Assembly: GCF_003664595.1 (NCBI RefSeq)
Contig: NZ_QXPZ01000019.1
Coordinates: 1-64,000, forward strand
Source of the DNA: Atopobacter sp. AH10
GTDB lineage: Bacteria; Bacillota; Bacilli; Lactobacillales; Aerococcaceae
DNA length: 64,000 nt
Reading direction: 5' to 3'
Translations under genes and position numbers: made by a program
Notes under the pieces: model-generated
What the model saw: only the letters and a program-made list of their open reading frames with translations
What the model was told of the DNA's origin: nothing
Databases searched by the model: none
Shown here: positions 8,898-17,277 of the stretch, piece by piece
Position numbering within the stretch: the stretch's first letter is position 1
Layout: the number at the start of each line of letters is the position of its first letter

Positions 8898-8964
8898 GCT
8901 AAATTCCCCCAAAATTTCTCCAATGCTCAAAAGAAATGGTGGATAAATTTTTGGGAAATTTAGG
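8898..8964. repeat. Palindromic element upstream of yaaA (copy 1)
   Basis: Imperfect inverted repeat: CTAAATTCCCCCAAAATTTC and following CTCCA pair with TGGATAAATTTTTGGGAAAT and TTAG, around an unpaired ATGCTCA-containing loop. A near-identical element lies at 9894-9950, so the pair flanks yaaA. Confidence 0.65.
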
Positions 8965-8991
8965 GTTTAAAGCTAAGGAAGGAGGAAATAG

Positions 8992-9714
8992 ATGAAGATT
9001 ATTATGGCGCCTTCTAAGGAAATGGATTGGAGTCATCCTGAAGAAATCGACTGGCACTTGTCAAAGAAAAGTCAGATCATTCAGGAGACTTTACTAGAAA
9101 TGAATAAAGATGAACTCCAGAAAAGCTTGAAACTGAAAGACAAGCAATTGTTAGAAGTGTTGACCTATAGGGATACTTGGGCTTTACCATTTAGTTCTAG
9201 GGCAAGGGATCTTTATAAAGGAGTAGCTTTTCGTTCGCTTCATTTAACCAATTTATCTGAGGAAGAAGAAGGCTATCTGAATGACCATTTGCGCATTTTG
9301 TCGGCTTTTTACGGTGTCCTTCAGCCTAATGATAGAGTGAAACCCTACAGGCTGGACTTCATCCTTCCTCTAAAAATCCAAGGGAAAAGTTTAAAAACTT
9401 TCTGGGGGAAAAGTTGGGATCAATCCTTTGAAGAAGGGGAATGGCTCATTAACTTAGCGAGTAAGGAATTTGCTAGCCGTTTGACAGCTAGTCGTTACCA
9501 CTGGCTAGACATTGATTTTGCTGAACGAGTGGGGGATCGGCTAATTCGTCCTTCTAGTTTAGTCAAGAAAGCTCGGGGCATGATGGCGAATTATTTGATT
9601 CATCATCAGCTGACTGACCTTGAAAGGATCAAACAATTTAAGGAAGAGGGCTATCATTTTGTAGAGGAAGAATCCAATGATCAGCTCTTGACTTTCATTC
9701 GGGAAAAAGAGTGA
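8992..9714 (+). CDS. yaaA: YaaA-family peroxide-stress protein (UPF0246)
   Basis: Cytoplasmic protein of 240 aa. In E. coli the family lowers free iron under peroxide stress and binds DNA. Typical segments are MKIIMAPSKEM at the N-terminus, LRILSAFYGVLQPNDRVKPY (about 102-121) and KTFWGKSW (about 136-143), plus the C-terminal KARGMMANYLI. ATG 8992 follows GGAGGAAATAG. It is a single gene with a terminator 15 bases after its stop. It sits about 700 bases before the iron-uptake operon, which may or may not be meaningful. Confidence 0.88.
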   Translation: MKIIMAPSKEMDWSHPEEIDWHLSKKSQIIQETLLEMNKDELQKSLKLKDKQLLEVLTYRDTWALPFSSRARDLYKGVAFRSLHLTNLSEEEEGYLNDHLRILSAFYGVLQPNDRVKPYRLDFILPLKIQGKSLKTFWGKSWDQSFEEGEWLINLASKEFASRLTASRYHWLDIDFAERVGDRLIRPSSLVKKARGMMANYLIHHQLTDLERIKQFKEEGYHFVEEESNDQLLTFIREKE

Positions 9715-9728
9715 GGACTTTTTATAAG

Positions 9729-9771
9729 CGGATAGAAACGTTCAAATGAAGACGTTTTGTCCGTTTTTTTT
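9729..9771 (+). terminator. Rho-independent terminator after yaaA
   Basis: Stem CGGATAGAAACGTTC / GAAGACGTTTTGTCCG with a short loop, followed by eight T. Confidence 0.8.
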
Positions 9772-9832
9772 GATGGGAAAAAGCTGGCTGATGGGAAAAG
9801 CTGGTTGACGGGAAAAGCTGGCTGATGAAAAG
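9771..9832. repeat. Short tandem array, 17-18 bp unit, about 3.5 copies
   Basis: Units TGATGGGAAAAGCTGGC start at 9771, 9789, 9806 and 9823, directly after the yaaA terminator T run. Confidence 0.8.
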
Positions 9833-9893
9833 GAAGGCGTTATGTTTTAGAGCAAGAGAAGGAAAGGTGAAATAGATCAGAAATTGATCCCAT

Positions 9894-9950
9894 AGCTAAA
9901 TCCCCCAAAAATTTATCCAATGCTCAGTGGACGATTTTTTGGGGGATTTT
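9894..9950. repeat. Palindromic element downstream of yaaA (copy 2)
   Basis: AAATCCCCCAAAAATTTATC plus CA pairs with TGGACGATTTTTTGGGGGAT plus TT around ATGCTCAG. The same loop core and arms occur at 8898-8964. Near-duplicate text GATTCC/GATCCC-TCTGCAGGAGACA occurs at about 9951 and 10008 just after it. The rest of 9951-10230 holds nothing I can assign. Confidence 0.65.
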
Positions 9951-10232
9951 CTGATTCCTTCTGCAGGAGACAATGTTCAAGAGAGAAGCTTTGTTAGTGT
10001 ATTTTGTGATCCCATCTGCAGGAGACAGGGGTAAGGAATTTATGGGAAAGAGAAAAAAACGATGCAAAGTGACAATGGTTACAAAATACCTTGTTGAGGG
10101 CTTATATATGTTTTCAAAGGTAAAATAGTCGGGAGAAAAAATGGCTGGGGATAAGTGGATTAAAAATGAAAAAGCTGAAAAAACAATTAGTTAAGCTTGC
10201 TTAAATTTGATCATATTTTCATATGCAAACTA

Positions 10233-10298
10233 TTGAAATTATAGGAAAACATGGTAATATAATTTTGATATGAAGCCGTTTTTGAAAAAGGCTTTTTA
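10233..10298 (+). promoter_or_regulatory. Possible feo promoter and leader hairpin
   Basis: TTGAAA (10233-10238) and TATAAT (10258-10263) with a long 19-base spacer. Ten bases further a small hairpin (AGCCGTTTTT / AAAAAGGCT) ends in five T, like an early terminator in the leader. The weak spacing keeps confidence low. Confidence 0.35.
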
Positions 10299-10313
10299 TT
10301 ATTGATATGTTGT

Positions 10314-10384
10314 TGAGAATGATTATCGAAATTAACCGGGCTAAATGAGAATGACTCGTTGAAATTAGGAATCATTCTTATCAT
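10314..10384 (+). promoter_or_regulatory. Cluster of Fur-box-like operators upstream of feo
   Basis: TGAGAATGATTATCG at 10314-10328 matches the 7-1-7 Fur motif (TGATAATNATTATCA) at 13 of 15 positions. A second partial site, TGAGAATGACTCGTT, lies at 10346-10360. A third, in the other orientation (TGATAAGAATGATTCC), spans about 10369-10384. Iron-dependent repression of the downstream ferrous-iron operon is the natural reading. Confidence 0.65.
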
Positions 10385-10414
10385 AAAAAAGGTTTGGGAT
10401 GAGAGAGGCTTGCC

Positions 10415-10636
10415 ATGTTTTTATATATGCTAAAAAAAGGAGAATTAGCAGAGATTGATCGTGTTATTGGGTCAGCTACTTGGAAAAAACGCTTGGAGGA
10501 TATGGGATTTGTTCCAGGCACCTTGATCCAGGTGGTTTTGGCGCAATCGGGCAACTTGATCGTGGAAGTTCGGGGAACTCGCTTTGCCATCAATCGTGAC
10601 ATGGCTAAGCATGTGCGCATTCGCCCAAGAAAGTGA
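10415..10636 (+). CDS. feoA: FeoA domain protein, first copy
   Basis: Small cytoplasmic SH3-like protein of 73 aa that supports FeoB-mediated ferrous iron uptake. FeoA signatures are KKRLEDMGFVPGT (about 24-36) and NLIVEVRGTRFAINRDMA (about 47-64). ATG 10415 follows a GAGAGAGG site; an alternative ATG at 10427 would remove four residues. First gene of the feo operon, overlapped at its stop by the next frame. Two separate FeoA proteins before FeoB are a known arrangement in Firmicutes. Confidence 0.9.
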   Translation: MFLYMLKKGELAEIDRVIGSATWKKRLEDMGFVPGTLIQVVLAQSGNLIVEVRGTRFAINRDMAKHVRIRPRK

Positions 10637-10644
10637 GGAGTAAA

Positions 10645-10878
10645 GTGACAACATTACGTGAAATTCCTTGTGGGGAAAAAGTAACCGTCGTTAAAGTGCA
10701 TGGGGATGGAGCTTTGCGGAAGAGAATTCGTGATATGGGGATGACAAAAGGCGCAGAGGTTTTTGTGAAAAAGGTGGCACCATTAGGCGATCCCATTGAA
10801 TTAACAATCAGAGGATACGCCCTAACCATTCGCAAAGAAGATGCTGCCGTTATTGAAGTGTCTACGGAAGGAGAATAA
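10645..10878 (+). CDS. feoA: FeoA domain protein, second copy
   Basis: Second FeoA-type protein, 77 aa, with LRKRIRDMGMTKGAEVFV and PIELTIRGYALTIRKEDA. GTG 10645 is preferred because GAGGAG lies just upstream (10636-10641); the frame also opens with a GTG at 10633 that overlaps the first feoA stop and would use no ribosome site. The stop TAA overlaps the feoB ATG by one base, so the two are coupled. Sequence divergence from the first FeoA indicates an old duplication. Confidence 0.88.
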   Translation: MTTLREIPCGEKVTVVKVHGDGALRKRIRDMGMTKGAEVFVKKVAPLGDPIELTIRGYALTIRKEDAAVIEVSTEGE

Positions 10879-13025
10879 TGGTGACAAGAATTGCATTAGC
10901 GGGTAACCCAAATACGGGTAAAACCACTTTATTTAACGCTTTGACGGGGAGTTCTCAACGTGTTGGTAACTGGCCTGGGGTTACAGTAGAAAAGAAAGAA
11001 GGTCAATTGAAAGGGGCAAGTGATGTCCAAATCGAAGACCTGCCTGGGATTTACTCTCTATCGCCTTACACAGCTGAGGAACGTGTGGCAAGGGATTATC
11101 TTATTCAAGAACATCCAGATGTGATTATCGATATCATTGATGCGACGAACTTGGAACGGAACTTGTACTTGACCATGCAATTATTGGAAACAGGTATTCC
11201 AATGGTTGTTGCTCTGAATATGATTGATGTAGTGGAAAAGAATGGGGACAAGGTAGATATTGATTTATTACAAGAACGTCTAGCTTGCCCAGTGATTGGG
11301 ATTTCTGCTTTAAAAGGGCAATCCATAGAACACTTGATACAAGCTGCTTTAAAGACTAGTCAAGAAGCTCCTGAAGCGGCATTCCCGACTTACGAAAGTT
11401 ATATTCACGATGCAATTTTCAAGATTAAGGAAAAATTGCCGGAAAGTGTAGAAGATTATCGCCGTCACTGGACGAGTGTTCAATTGTTTGAACGTGATGA
11501 AGACATGTGGAAACAAGTGAAGTTGTCCGATGACAAGAAAGCGGTCATTGAAGGCTTAATTGAAGCTTGTGAAGAAAAAGGTGATGACGACTCTGAAGGC
11601 TTGATGTCTGCGACTCGTTATGATTATATTGCTAAAATTATTCAAGGTGTTTATCATACAGCGGATGAAGAAAAGCAGTCCCTTACAGATAAAATTGACG
11701 CCATTGTGACCAACCGTTTCCTAGCCTTGCCAATTTTTGCTTTGGTGATGTACCTTGTTTATTTCATTGCGGTTTCGACTATTGGGAAACAAGGGACGGA
11801 CTGGGTAAATGATGTGGTCTTTGGGGAAGTTGTGCCAAAATATCTTGGCGGTTATCTCGACAGCTTACACTTGATGCCTTGGTTAAATGGCTTAATCATG
11901 GATGGTTTAGTGGCTGGTGTCGGTGCCGTTATTGGTTTCTTGCCACAAATGTTAGTTTTATTTGCTTGCTTAGCTTTCCTTGAAGAATGTGGCTATATGG
12001 CTCGTATTGCCTTTGTTTTAGACCGTATCTTCCGGAAGTTTGGCTTATCTGGGAAATCCTTTATTCCAATTCTTGTTTCAACTGGTTGTGGGGTGCCTGG
12101 GATCATGGCTGCTCGTACCATTGAAAATGATAATGACCGCCGTTTGACTATTTTGACCGCAACTTTCATTCCATGTAATGCCAAGTTGCCGATTATCGCC
12201 TTGATTGCAGGGGCTTTCTTCCCTCATCAATCTTGGGTAGCTCCGTCGACTTATTTCTTAGGGATGGGTGCCATTATCGTTTCAGGGATTATGTTGAAGA
12301 AAACACGTTGGTTCTCTGGGAATCCAGCCCCATTCGTGATTGAATTGCCAGCTTACCACTTGCCTAGCTTTACAGGTATTTTGCGGACCATGTTTGAACG
12401 TGGGAAAGCTTTCGTGAAGAAGGCTGGTACCTTAGTCTTGTTGGCGACTGTTATTGTTTGGTTCCTCCAAGGCTTTAACTGGCACTTGCAAATGGTTGAA
12501 GAACCTAACCACTCTATTTTGGCTACATTGGGACGTATCGTAGCGCCTATTTTTGCCCCATTAGGTTGGCCTGACTGGCGGGCGGCTGTTGCTTCTGTAA
12601 CAGGTCTCTTGGCTAAGGAAAACTTGGTTGGGACATTCGGTGTCCTCTTTGGTTTTGCAGAAGCTGCTGAAGATGGATCTGATTTCTGGCCTCAATTGGC
12701 TCATGCCTTCAATCCATTAGCTGGTTACTCTTTGATGGCCTTCAACTTGCTATGTGTGCCTTGCTTTGCAGCGGTCGGAGCTTTGAGACGTGAAATGATG
12801 GATGATAAATTGACTCTATTTGCAGTGGTTTATCAATGTGTTCTAGCTTATTGCGTTTCCTTAATCATTTACCAATTGGGGATGTGGTATGCAGAGGGAC
12901 AATTCGGATTCTGGACACTTGTCGCCTTGTTTATTTTGGCGGGCTTCATTTACATGTTGTTTATCAAGAAACCTTACAAAGCGCCTAAAAAGACTTACGA
13001 CTATCGACCAGAACCTTCTAAATAA
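10878..13025 (+). CDS. feoB: Ferrous iron transport protein B
   Basis: GTPase-linked inner-membrane Fe(II) transporter, 715 aa, full length. The N-terminal G domain shows GNPNTGKTTLFN (G1, residues 9-20), DLPG (G3, about 54), NMID (G4, about 114) and a SAL-type G5. It is followed by the helical GDI domain and a polytopic membrane part. That part contains the Gate motifs, including STGCGVPGIMAAR near residue 400. It lies within feoA-feoA-feoB-Cys-rich protein and is probably under Fur control from the boxes at 10314-10384. Confidence 0.96.
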   Translation: MVTRIALAGNPNTGKTTLFNALTGSSQRVGNWPGVTVEKKEGQLKGASDVQIEDLPGIYSLSPYTAEERVARDYLIQEHPDVIIDIIDATNLERNLYLTMQLLETGIPMVVALNMIDVVEKNGDKVDIDLLQERLACPVIGISALKGQSIEHLIQAALKTSQEAPEAAFPTYESYIHDAIFKIKEKLPESVEDYRRHWTSVQLFERDEDMWKQVKLSDDKKAVIEGLIEACEEKGDDDSEGLMSATRYDYIAKIIQGVYHTADEEKQSLTDKIDAIVTNRFLALPIFALVMYLVYFIAVSTIGKQGTDWVNDVVFGEVVPKYLGGYLDSLHLMPWLNGLIMDGLVAGVGAVIGFLPQMLVLFACLAFLEECGYMARIAFVLDRIFRKFGLSGKSFIPILVSTGCGVPGIMAARTIENDNDRRLTILTATFIPCNAKLPIIALIAGAFFPHQSWVAPSTYFLGMGAIIVSGIMLKKTRWFSGNPAPFVIELPAYHLPSFTGILRTMFERGKAFVKKAGTLVLLATVIVWFLQGFNWHLQMVEEPNHSILATLGRIVAPIFAPLGWPDWRAAVASVTGLLAKENLVGTFGVLFGFAEAAEDGSDFWPQLAHAFNPLAGYSLMAFNLLCVPCFAAVGALRREMMDDKLTLFAVVYQCVLAYCVSLIIYQLGMWYAEGQFGFWTLVALFILAGFIYMLFIKKPYKAPKKTYDYRPEPSK

Positions 13026-13034
13026 GGAGGGGAT

Positions 13035-13298
13035 ATGATGGCAAACATTATTGTATTGCTCATTGTTGTTTTCATTATTGTTTTAGCTGTTCGAACTTTA
13101 CAAAAAGATCGGAAGGCAGGACCATGTGGTGGCTGTGCGATCAGCAAGAGTTGCTGTAGCGGGAAATGCGCCGGGCTAGGGAAAGCTGGCCAAGGTCGTC
13201 CTGAAGCCATCGAAGCAATTCGTCAACGGATGGAACAATTGAAAGCAGAAGGAAAAGAAGATAAAGAAAATAAAAAAGATCACCCTTCATGCTGCTAG
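13035..13298 (+). CDS. FeoB-associated Cys-rich membrane protein
   Basis: 87 aa: one N-terminal transmembrane helix (IIVLLIVVFIIVLAVRTL), then a Cys cluster GPCGGCAISKSCCSGKC (about 29-45), a charged helix, and a C-terminal SCC. This matches the small Cys-rich proteins found directly after FeoB in many Firmicutes, thought to help iron handling. It begins nine bases after the feoB stop behind AGGAGG. The C-terminal charged extension is longer than usual. Confidence 0.85.
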   Translation: MMANIIVLLIVVFIIVLAVRTLQKDRKAGPCGGCAISKSCCSGKCAGLGKAGQGRPEAIEAIRQRMEQLKAEGKEDKENKKDHPSCC

Positions 13299-13422
13299 TC
13301 AGCGCTTGATAAGAAGTAGAAAGAAGCTCCAAGTGGGTTTATAATTGGCCGTTTACTGAAAAAGGAGAAGGCCAGACTTTGTAAGACTAACTTTCTATTG
13401 CTTTGAAGTGGATGAGTGAGAT

Positions 13423-13465
13423 TAAGTCTCTAAGCAAGTTTTATACTTGTTTAGGGGCTTTTTTT
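13423..13465 (+). terminator. Rho-independent terminator of the feo operon
   Basis: Stem AAGTCTCTAAGCAAGT / ACTTGTTTAGGGGCTT, TTTAT loop, then T7. Confidence 0.85.
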
Positions 13466-13595
13466 GATGTGACAAGGAAGGAAAGGTCGTGACAATGAGT
13501 TGACACACACTTTTTTGTGGAATAGCTAAAGATTTCCTAGCATTTTTGATATAATGACTACAAGTAGATATTTTTAGCTAAAATCGCTAGAACTT

Positions 13596-13645
13596 GAACT
13601 GGTTAATCAATAATGTTTTCGACTGGTTGATCAATAATGTTGTTG
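13596..13645. repeat. 24-bp direct duplication
   Basis: ACTGGTTAATCAATAATGTT at 13598 is repeated as ACTGGTTGATCAATAATGTT at 13622. It lies in the otherwise unassigned 13466-13746 stretch, which also contains a TATAAT at 13550-13555 without a good -35. Confidence 0.7.
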
Positions 13646-13746
13646 AAGGAGACAGGCAATGACCTTGCGCCTTTCTTTAACCGAATGGAAGCGATCTGGT
13701 ATCTATTGTTTAGCTGATAGGACTGAATGAGTGCCTATCTGATACA

Positions 13747-13856
13747 GGATAAAAATGAGGATTATCTCTATTGTAGAGGGATAAAAATGACGATTATCTC
13801 TATTGTAGAGGGATAAAAATGACGATTATCTCTATTGGAAAGGGATAGAAATGACA
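13747..13856. repeat. Tandem array of a 32-bp unit, 3.4 copies, ending at a ribosome site
   Basis: GGATAAAAATGACGATTATC plus TCTATTGTAGAG repeats at 13747, 13779, 13811 and 13843. The last partial copy runs into the GAGGAGG ribosome site of the zinc-ribbon protein, so the array is in its 5' leader. Confidence 0.9.
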
Positions 13857-13870
13857 GAGGAGGAAAAGCC

Positions 13871-16735
13871 ATGAAGAATTGCCCTGAATGTGGCAGTGAG
13901 AACCGTGATGAGGCGCTATTTTGCCTGAGCTGCGGTAGAAAATTGCCTATACCGAAAGTTCTCGACAGCAGCTTGTCCTGTTCGAACTGTGGCTCATCGA
14001 ATAGAATAGGAGCACACTTTTGCTTGAATTGTGGGAAATCATTAGAAGATGAAAATGCTTTAGCTCATGCCGATAAGGAATGGCCTGAAGAAGGCGAAGG
14101 AGCAACTGATGAAGTTCCTGCAGGTGACAGGGAAGCAGAAGACTATAGCGCAAGTGATGAAGTGCCTGCCGAAGACGGTCTAGCTGATGACTATAGCGCA
14201 AGTGATGACAGTCTAGCTGATGACTATAGTTCAACTGATACAGGTCTAGAAGATGGCTATAGTTCAACTGATGCAGGTCTAGCAGAAGACTATAGCTCAA
14301 CTGATGAAGGCGGGGAGCTTTACAGAAGCCTTGAGCCATCTACTGACGAGGGCGATGCTTACCCAAGCGATGCTGAGGCTGATGCTTACCCAAATGACGA
14401 AGAGGCTGATGTTTACCCAAGTTATCATGAAGATGATATGGCCATTCCTTTAGATGAGTGGGAAAGACTGAACGGGAAGCCAGATCTTTATGACGATATT
14501 TCTAAAGAAGACCTTTACAAGATGTCCCTTGAAGAAGCTGAGGCTAGAGCGAATCGGCGACCATATGAAAAGGAGACTGAGGATTTTGCTGAGTCAGTTG
14601 GCGAAGAAAACCAGTCTGCTATTGTTTTTCACGCTGACGGGAGCAAAGATGAGTTAGAGGCGACTCGGGTATTTGAATCGGGTCAATTAGCAGGTGTTTC
14701 TTATCATGAAAGTGCATCTACTGATGAGGCTGACCCTGACTTTCAAAATGACCAGGTGGAGGAATTTGCTGCTAGTGGTGAATCTTTCCCAGAAGAAAGT
14801 AATGCCTGTCCTTATTGTGGGGCAGCGAAGGAAGACGGGATGGATTTCTGCCAAAATTGTGGGCAACCCTTCTTAAATGCTGAAGTAGAGGAAGAAGCCC
14901 CAGTAGCTAGTCCATTGAGAGGGGCGGGCTCTTCTGAACCAAATGCTTCTCATAAGAAAAAAGGAACCTGGTTCTTACTCCTGATTTGCCTCTTGGGCTT
15001 GTTGGGAGCGGGAGGATATAAATATGCAGAAGCATCTGTTTCAAAAGAAAAGCAAATTAATACTTTTATAAAGGAAATTGCAGATGGAGACAGCCAAGCA
15101 GTTGCAGAAAAGCTTCGTTCTGATGACAAGAGTCTTACCCTATCTGCACGAACGGTAGAACCACTCGTTAATTACTTATCGACAAGCGAAAGCTTACAAA
15201 GGCGATTGAAGAATCAGTTAATGACTGGAGAAAGTAAAGATTTTGGCTTAAGCCTTGAAAAAGAGGGGAAGATTTGGAAATTATTCCCACGATATGTTTT
15301 CTCTGTGAAACCTGTCCGTATGTTAGTTACTAGCAACAAAAAGGGTGTTAGTTTCTATACTTTAGGTGAAAAATGGGCGACATCGGATTCAGATAAGTTC
15401 AAAGGGGAAATAGGTCCTCTAGTGCCAGGGAAGTATACCATACGAGCTGTCTTGAAAGAGAAGAATGGTAAACAACAAGTGATGGAAAAGACAAAACTTG
15501 TCTTACCAAGTCAAAGCAAGCTGGCACAAATTGATTTTGAAATGGTCGAAATTCCTGTTAAGAGTAAGGATAAAAAGGCTAAAGAGGCTGATGTTTTACT
15601 TAATGGGAAAAAAGTGGGGCAATTGAAAGATGGACAAACACGTCTTGGACCAGTCTTCTATGAACCTGGTATGAAAGTAGCCTTGCGAGGAAATAATGGC
15701 CTGCAATCAAGAGGCGTTCAAGTGCCACAAGGGCAAAAGGCTCCAGAAATGTCTCTAGATTTCTCTACTCAAGCCAATAAGAAAGAATTGGAACGCTTGG
15801 AACGGATGAAACAAGAACGTCGCAGACAAGAAGCCCTAGCTACTGCAAGGATCGCTGAGGAGCAAAGAAAAGCTAAACAGGATCGAGAAGAAGCGGCTAG
15901 ACGTCAAGCAGAACGTAAGCGCCAAGATGAAGTAAGACGCCAAGAAGCAGACCGTAAGCGCAAGGAAGAAGAGGCGAAACGTCAAGAAGAAGAACGTAAG
16001 CGTAAGGAAGAAGAGGCGAAACGCCAAGAAGCTGACCGCAAGCGTAAGGAAGAAGAAGCGAAACGCCAAGAAGAAGAACGTAAACGCAAGGAAGAAGAGG
16101 CGAAACGCCAAGAAGAAGAACGTAAACGCAAGGAAGAAGAAGCGAAACGCCAAGAAGAAGAACGTAAACGCAAGGAAGAAGAAGCGAAACGCCAAGAAGA
16201 ACGCAAGCGCAAGGAAGAAGAAGCGAAACGCCAAGAAGCAGACCGCATAAAAGAAGCTCAGGACTTTGTCGGCAAGGAAGCGGAAGCTAGCCTGAATGAA
16301 GCAGATAGCCAACTATCGGATGATTACCGTCATGAATTAGAAGGTTTAAATCAATTCTATCAAAAGATTTCTACGGCAACTTTCTATGCGAACAGCTTTA
16401 ACCCTAGTGATTTTGAAGGTTACTTTGAAAATGGAAAGACTAACCCTGCTTACCAACAACTGATTTCTTACATTAACAGCTGTCGTGAGCAATCGAAGAA
16501 GGGTGAAATCTTAGGCGTTAGATTTAAAGCGGGCTTCAAGAAATTTGAAAAAATCGCAGATCGGGATGGCGGACGGAAGATTTCTTATCAATTGCTGGCC
16601 GAAACAGCCTATCCAAAAGCATCTTCTAAAGAGAATAGTCAGTCTTCTAAAGTGCTTGAAAATCTTCTCTGCCAATTTGATGTAGATTCCTACTCGCCAC
16701 GCTTTGATCAGACAAATGAAAGTTTGTTACCTTAA
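13871..16735 (+). CDS. Zinc-ribbon, single-pass membrane protein with TcaA/YvbJ-like domain and coiled coil
   Basis: Large 954-aa protein. The N-terminus has two zinc ribbons (CPECGSEN..CLSCG, CSNCGSSN..CLNCG) and a third, CPYCGAAK..CQNCG, near residue 315. Between them is an acidic low-complexity region with DYSASDE / DYSSTDEG repeats. One helix (TWFLLLICLLGLLGAGGYKY, about 370-390) precedes an outside domain resembling TcaA/YvbJ. Then comes a roughly 100-residue KRKEEEAKRQEEER coiled coil and a C-terminal domain starting near LSDDYRHELEGLN. ATG 13871 follows GAGGAGG. TcaA-like proteins affect envelope stress and glycopeptide response; a role here is inferred. Monocistronic, with a terminator after it. 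Confidence 0.7.
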   Translation: MKNCPECGSENRDEALFCLSCGRKLPIPKVLDSSLSCSNCGSSNRIGAHFCLNCGKSLEDENALAHADKEWPEEGEGATDEVPAGDREAEDYSASDEVPAEDGLADDYSASDDSLADDYSSTDTGLEDGYSSTDAGLAEDYSSTDEGGELYRSLEPSTDEGDAYPSDAEADAYPNDEEADVYPSYHEDDMAIPLDEWERLNGKPDLYDDISKEDLYKMSLEEAEARANRRPYEKETEDFAESVGEENQSAIVFHADGSKDELEATRVFESGQLAGVSYHESASTDEADPDFQNDQVEEFAASGESFPEESNACPYCGAAKEDGMDFCQNCGQPFLNAEVEEEAPVASPLRGAGSSEPNASHKKKGTWFLLLICLLGLLGAGGYKYAEASVSKEKQINTFIKEIADGDSQAVAEKLRSDDKSLTLSARTVEPLVNYLSTSESLQRRLKNQLMTGESKDFGLSLEKEGKIWKLFPRYVFSVKPVRMLVTSNKKGVSFYTLGEKWATSDSDKFKGEIGPLVPGKYTIRAVLKEKNGKQQVMEKTKLVLPSQSKLAQIDFEMVEIPVKSKDKKAKEADVLLNGKKVGQLKDGQTRLGPVFYEPGMKVALRGNNGLQSRGVQVPQGQKAPEMSLDFSTQANKKELERLERMKQERRRQEALATARIAEEQRKAKQDREEAARRQAERKRQDEVRRQEADRKRKEEEAKRQEEERKRKEEEAKRQEADRKRKEEEAKRQEEERKRKEEEAKRQEEERKRKEEEAKRQEEERKRKEEEAKRQEERKRKEEEAKRQEADRIKEAQDFVGKEAEASLNEADSQLSDDYRHELEGLNQFYQKISTATFYANSFNPSDFEGYFENGKTNPAYQQLISYINSCREQSKKGEILGVRFKAGFKKFEKIADRDGGRKISYQLLAETAYPKASSKENSQSSKVLENLLCQFDVDSYSPRFDQTNESLLP
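15940..16254 (+). repeat. In-frame 42-bp repeat encoding KRKEEEAKRQEEER
   Basis: Seven or so copies of a 14-residue charged unit, nearly identical at DNA level. One copy is 39 bp (EER shortened to ER), so the array changes length in whole codons. It encodes a single long highly charged helix. An opposite-strand frame rich in Phe and Leu runs through it and is only a shadow. Confidence 0.9.
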
Positions 16736-16824
16736 GCAGTAGAGTTATTCGTTAAGCCATCTTCTGTAATTAGGCAGATGAAGGATTGTAGCTTAAGGAG
16801 AAAGACTGAATAATAGCACAAAGG

Positions 16825-16861
16825 AACCTCCCTAGTTGGAATATAGCTAGGGAGGTTTTTG
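16825..16861 (+). terminator. Rho-independent terminator after the zinc-ribbon protein
   Basis: Perfect 11-bp stem AACCTCCCTAG / CTAGGGAGGTT followed by T5. Confidence 0.88.
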
Positions 16862-17112
16862 TAAGGAAAATAATTAAATTTAGAGGCCTAGGAAATTTAG
16901 GCTGATATGGCAAAAGATAAAGTAACATGGGGAAGTCGATGATACGGAAAAAGATTGTGAAATTTAACCGATAGGACTAGTGGAGCAGAAAAAAATCCAA
17001 CAGCATTTTGCTAAACGAAAGGAGACTAAGCCTTATGAAAATGACTTTCCTTATAGTTTTAAGAGGAGATAATGATTTTGCTTAAAAGACGGTAAGAATT
17101 GACCTTATCACA

Positions 17113-17154
17113 TTGAAAATATGGCAAATATCGTTTACAATGAAACCGCTTATA
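17113..17154 (+). promoter_or_regulatory. aspA promoter with overlapping cre-like site
   Basis: TTGAAA at 17113-17118, 17-base spacer, TACAAT at 17136-17141. ATGAAACCGCTTATA (17140-17154) fits the CcpA cre consensus WTGNAANCGNWNNCW at all but one position and overlaps the -10 and start region, a position typical for repression by carbon catabolite control. No other feature is seen in 16862-17277. Confidence 0.65.
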
Positions 17155-17277
17155 GGAGATTTAGATTAGAGGGCTGACTCTGTTCAGGGAGGCGAAAAAA
17201 AGCTTTTATAGAGAGGTCTAATCTTGTGAAAAAATAGCCGATTTCTCATGAAAAAGATAATAGAAGGGGGAAGCAAA

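Noticed and set aside
13500..13555. TTGACA (13500) with TATAAT (13550) as a promoter
   Set aside because: Spacing is 44 bases, far too long; neither box has a good partner at 16-18 bases.
14694..14876. Short plus-strand frame inside the zinc-ribbon gene
   Set aside because: Alternate-frame shadow of a long, well-supported CDS.
15836..16312. Minus-strand frames rich in Phe-Leu-Ala or Arg-Ser repeats
   Set aside because: They are the reverse reading of the KRKEEEAKRQEEER repeat array in the zinc-ribbon protein gene.
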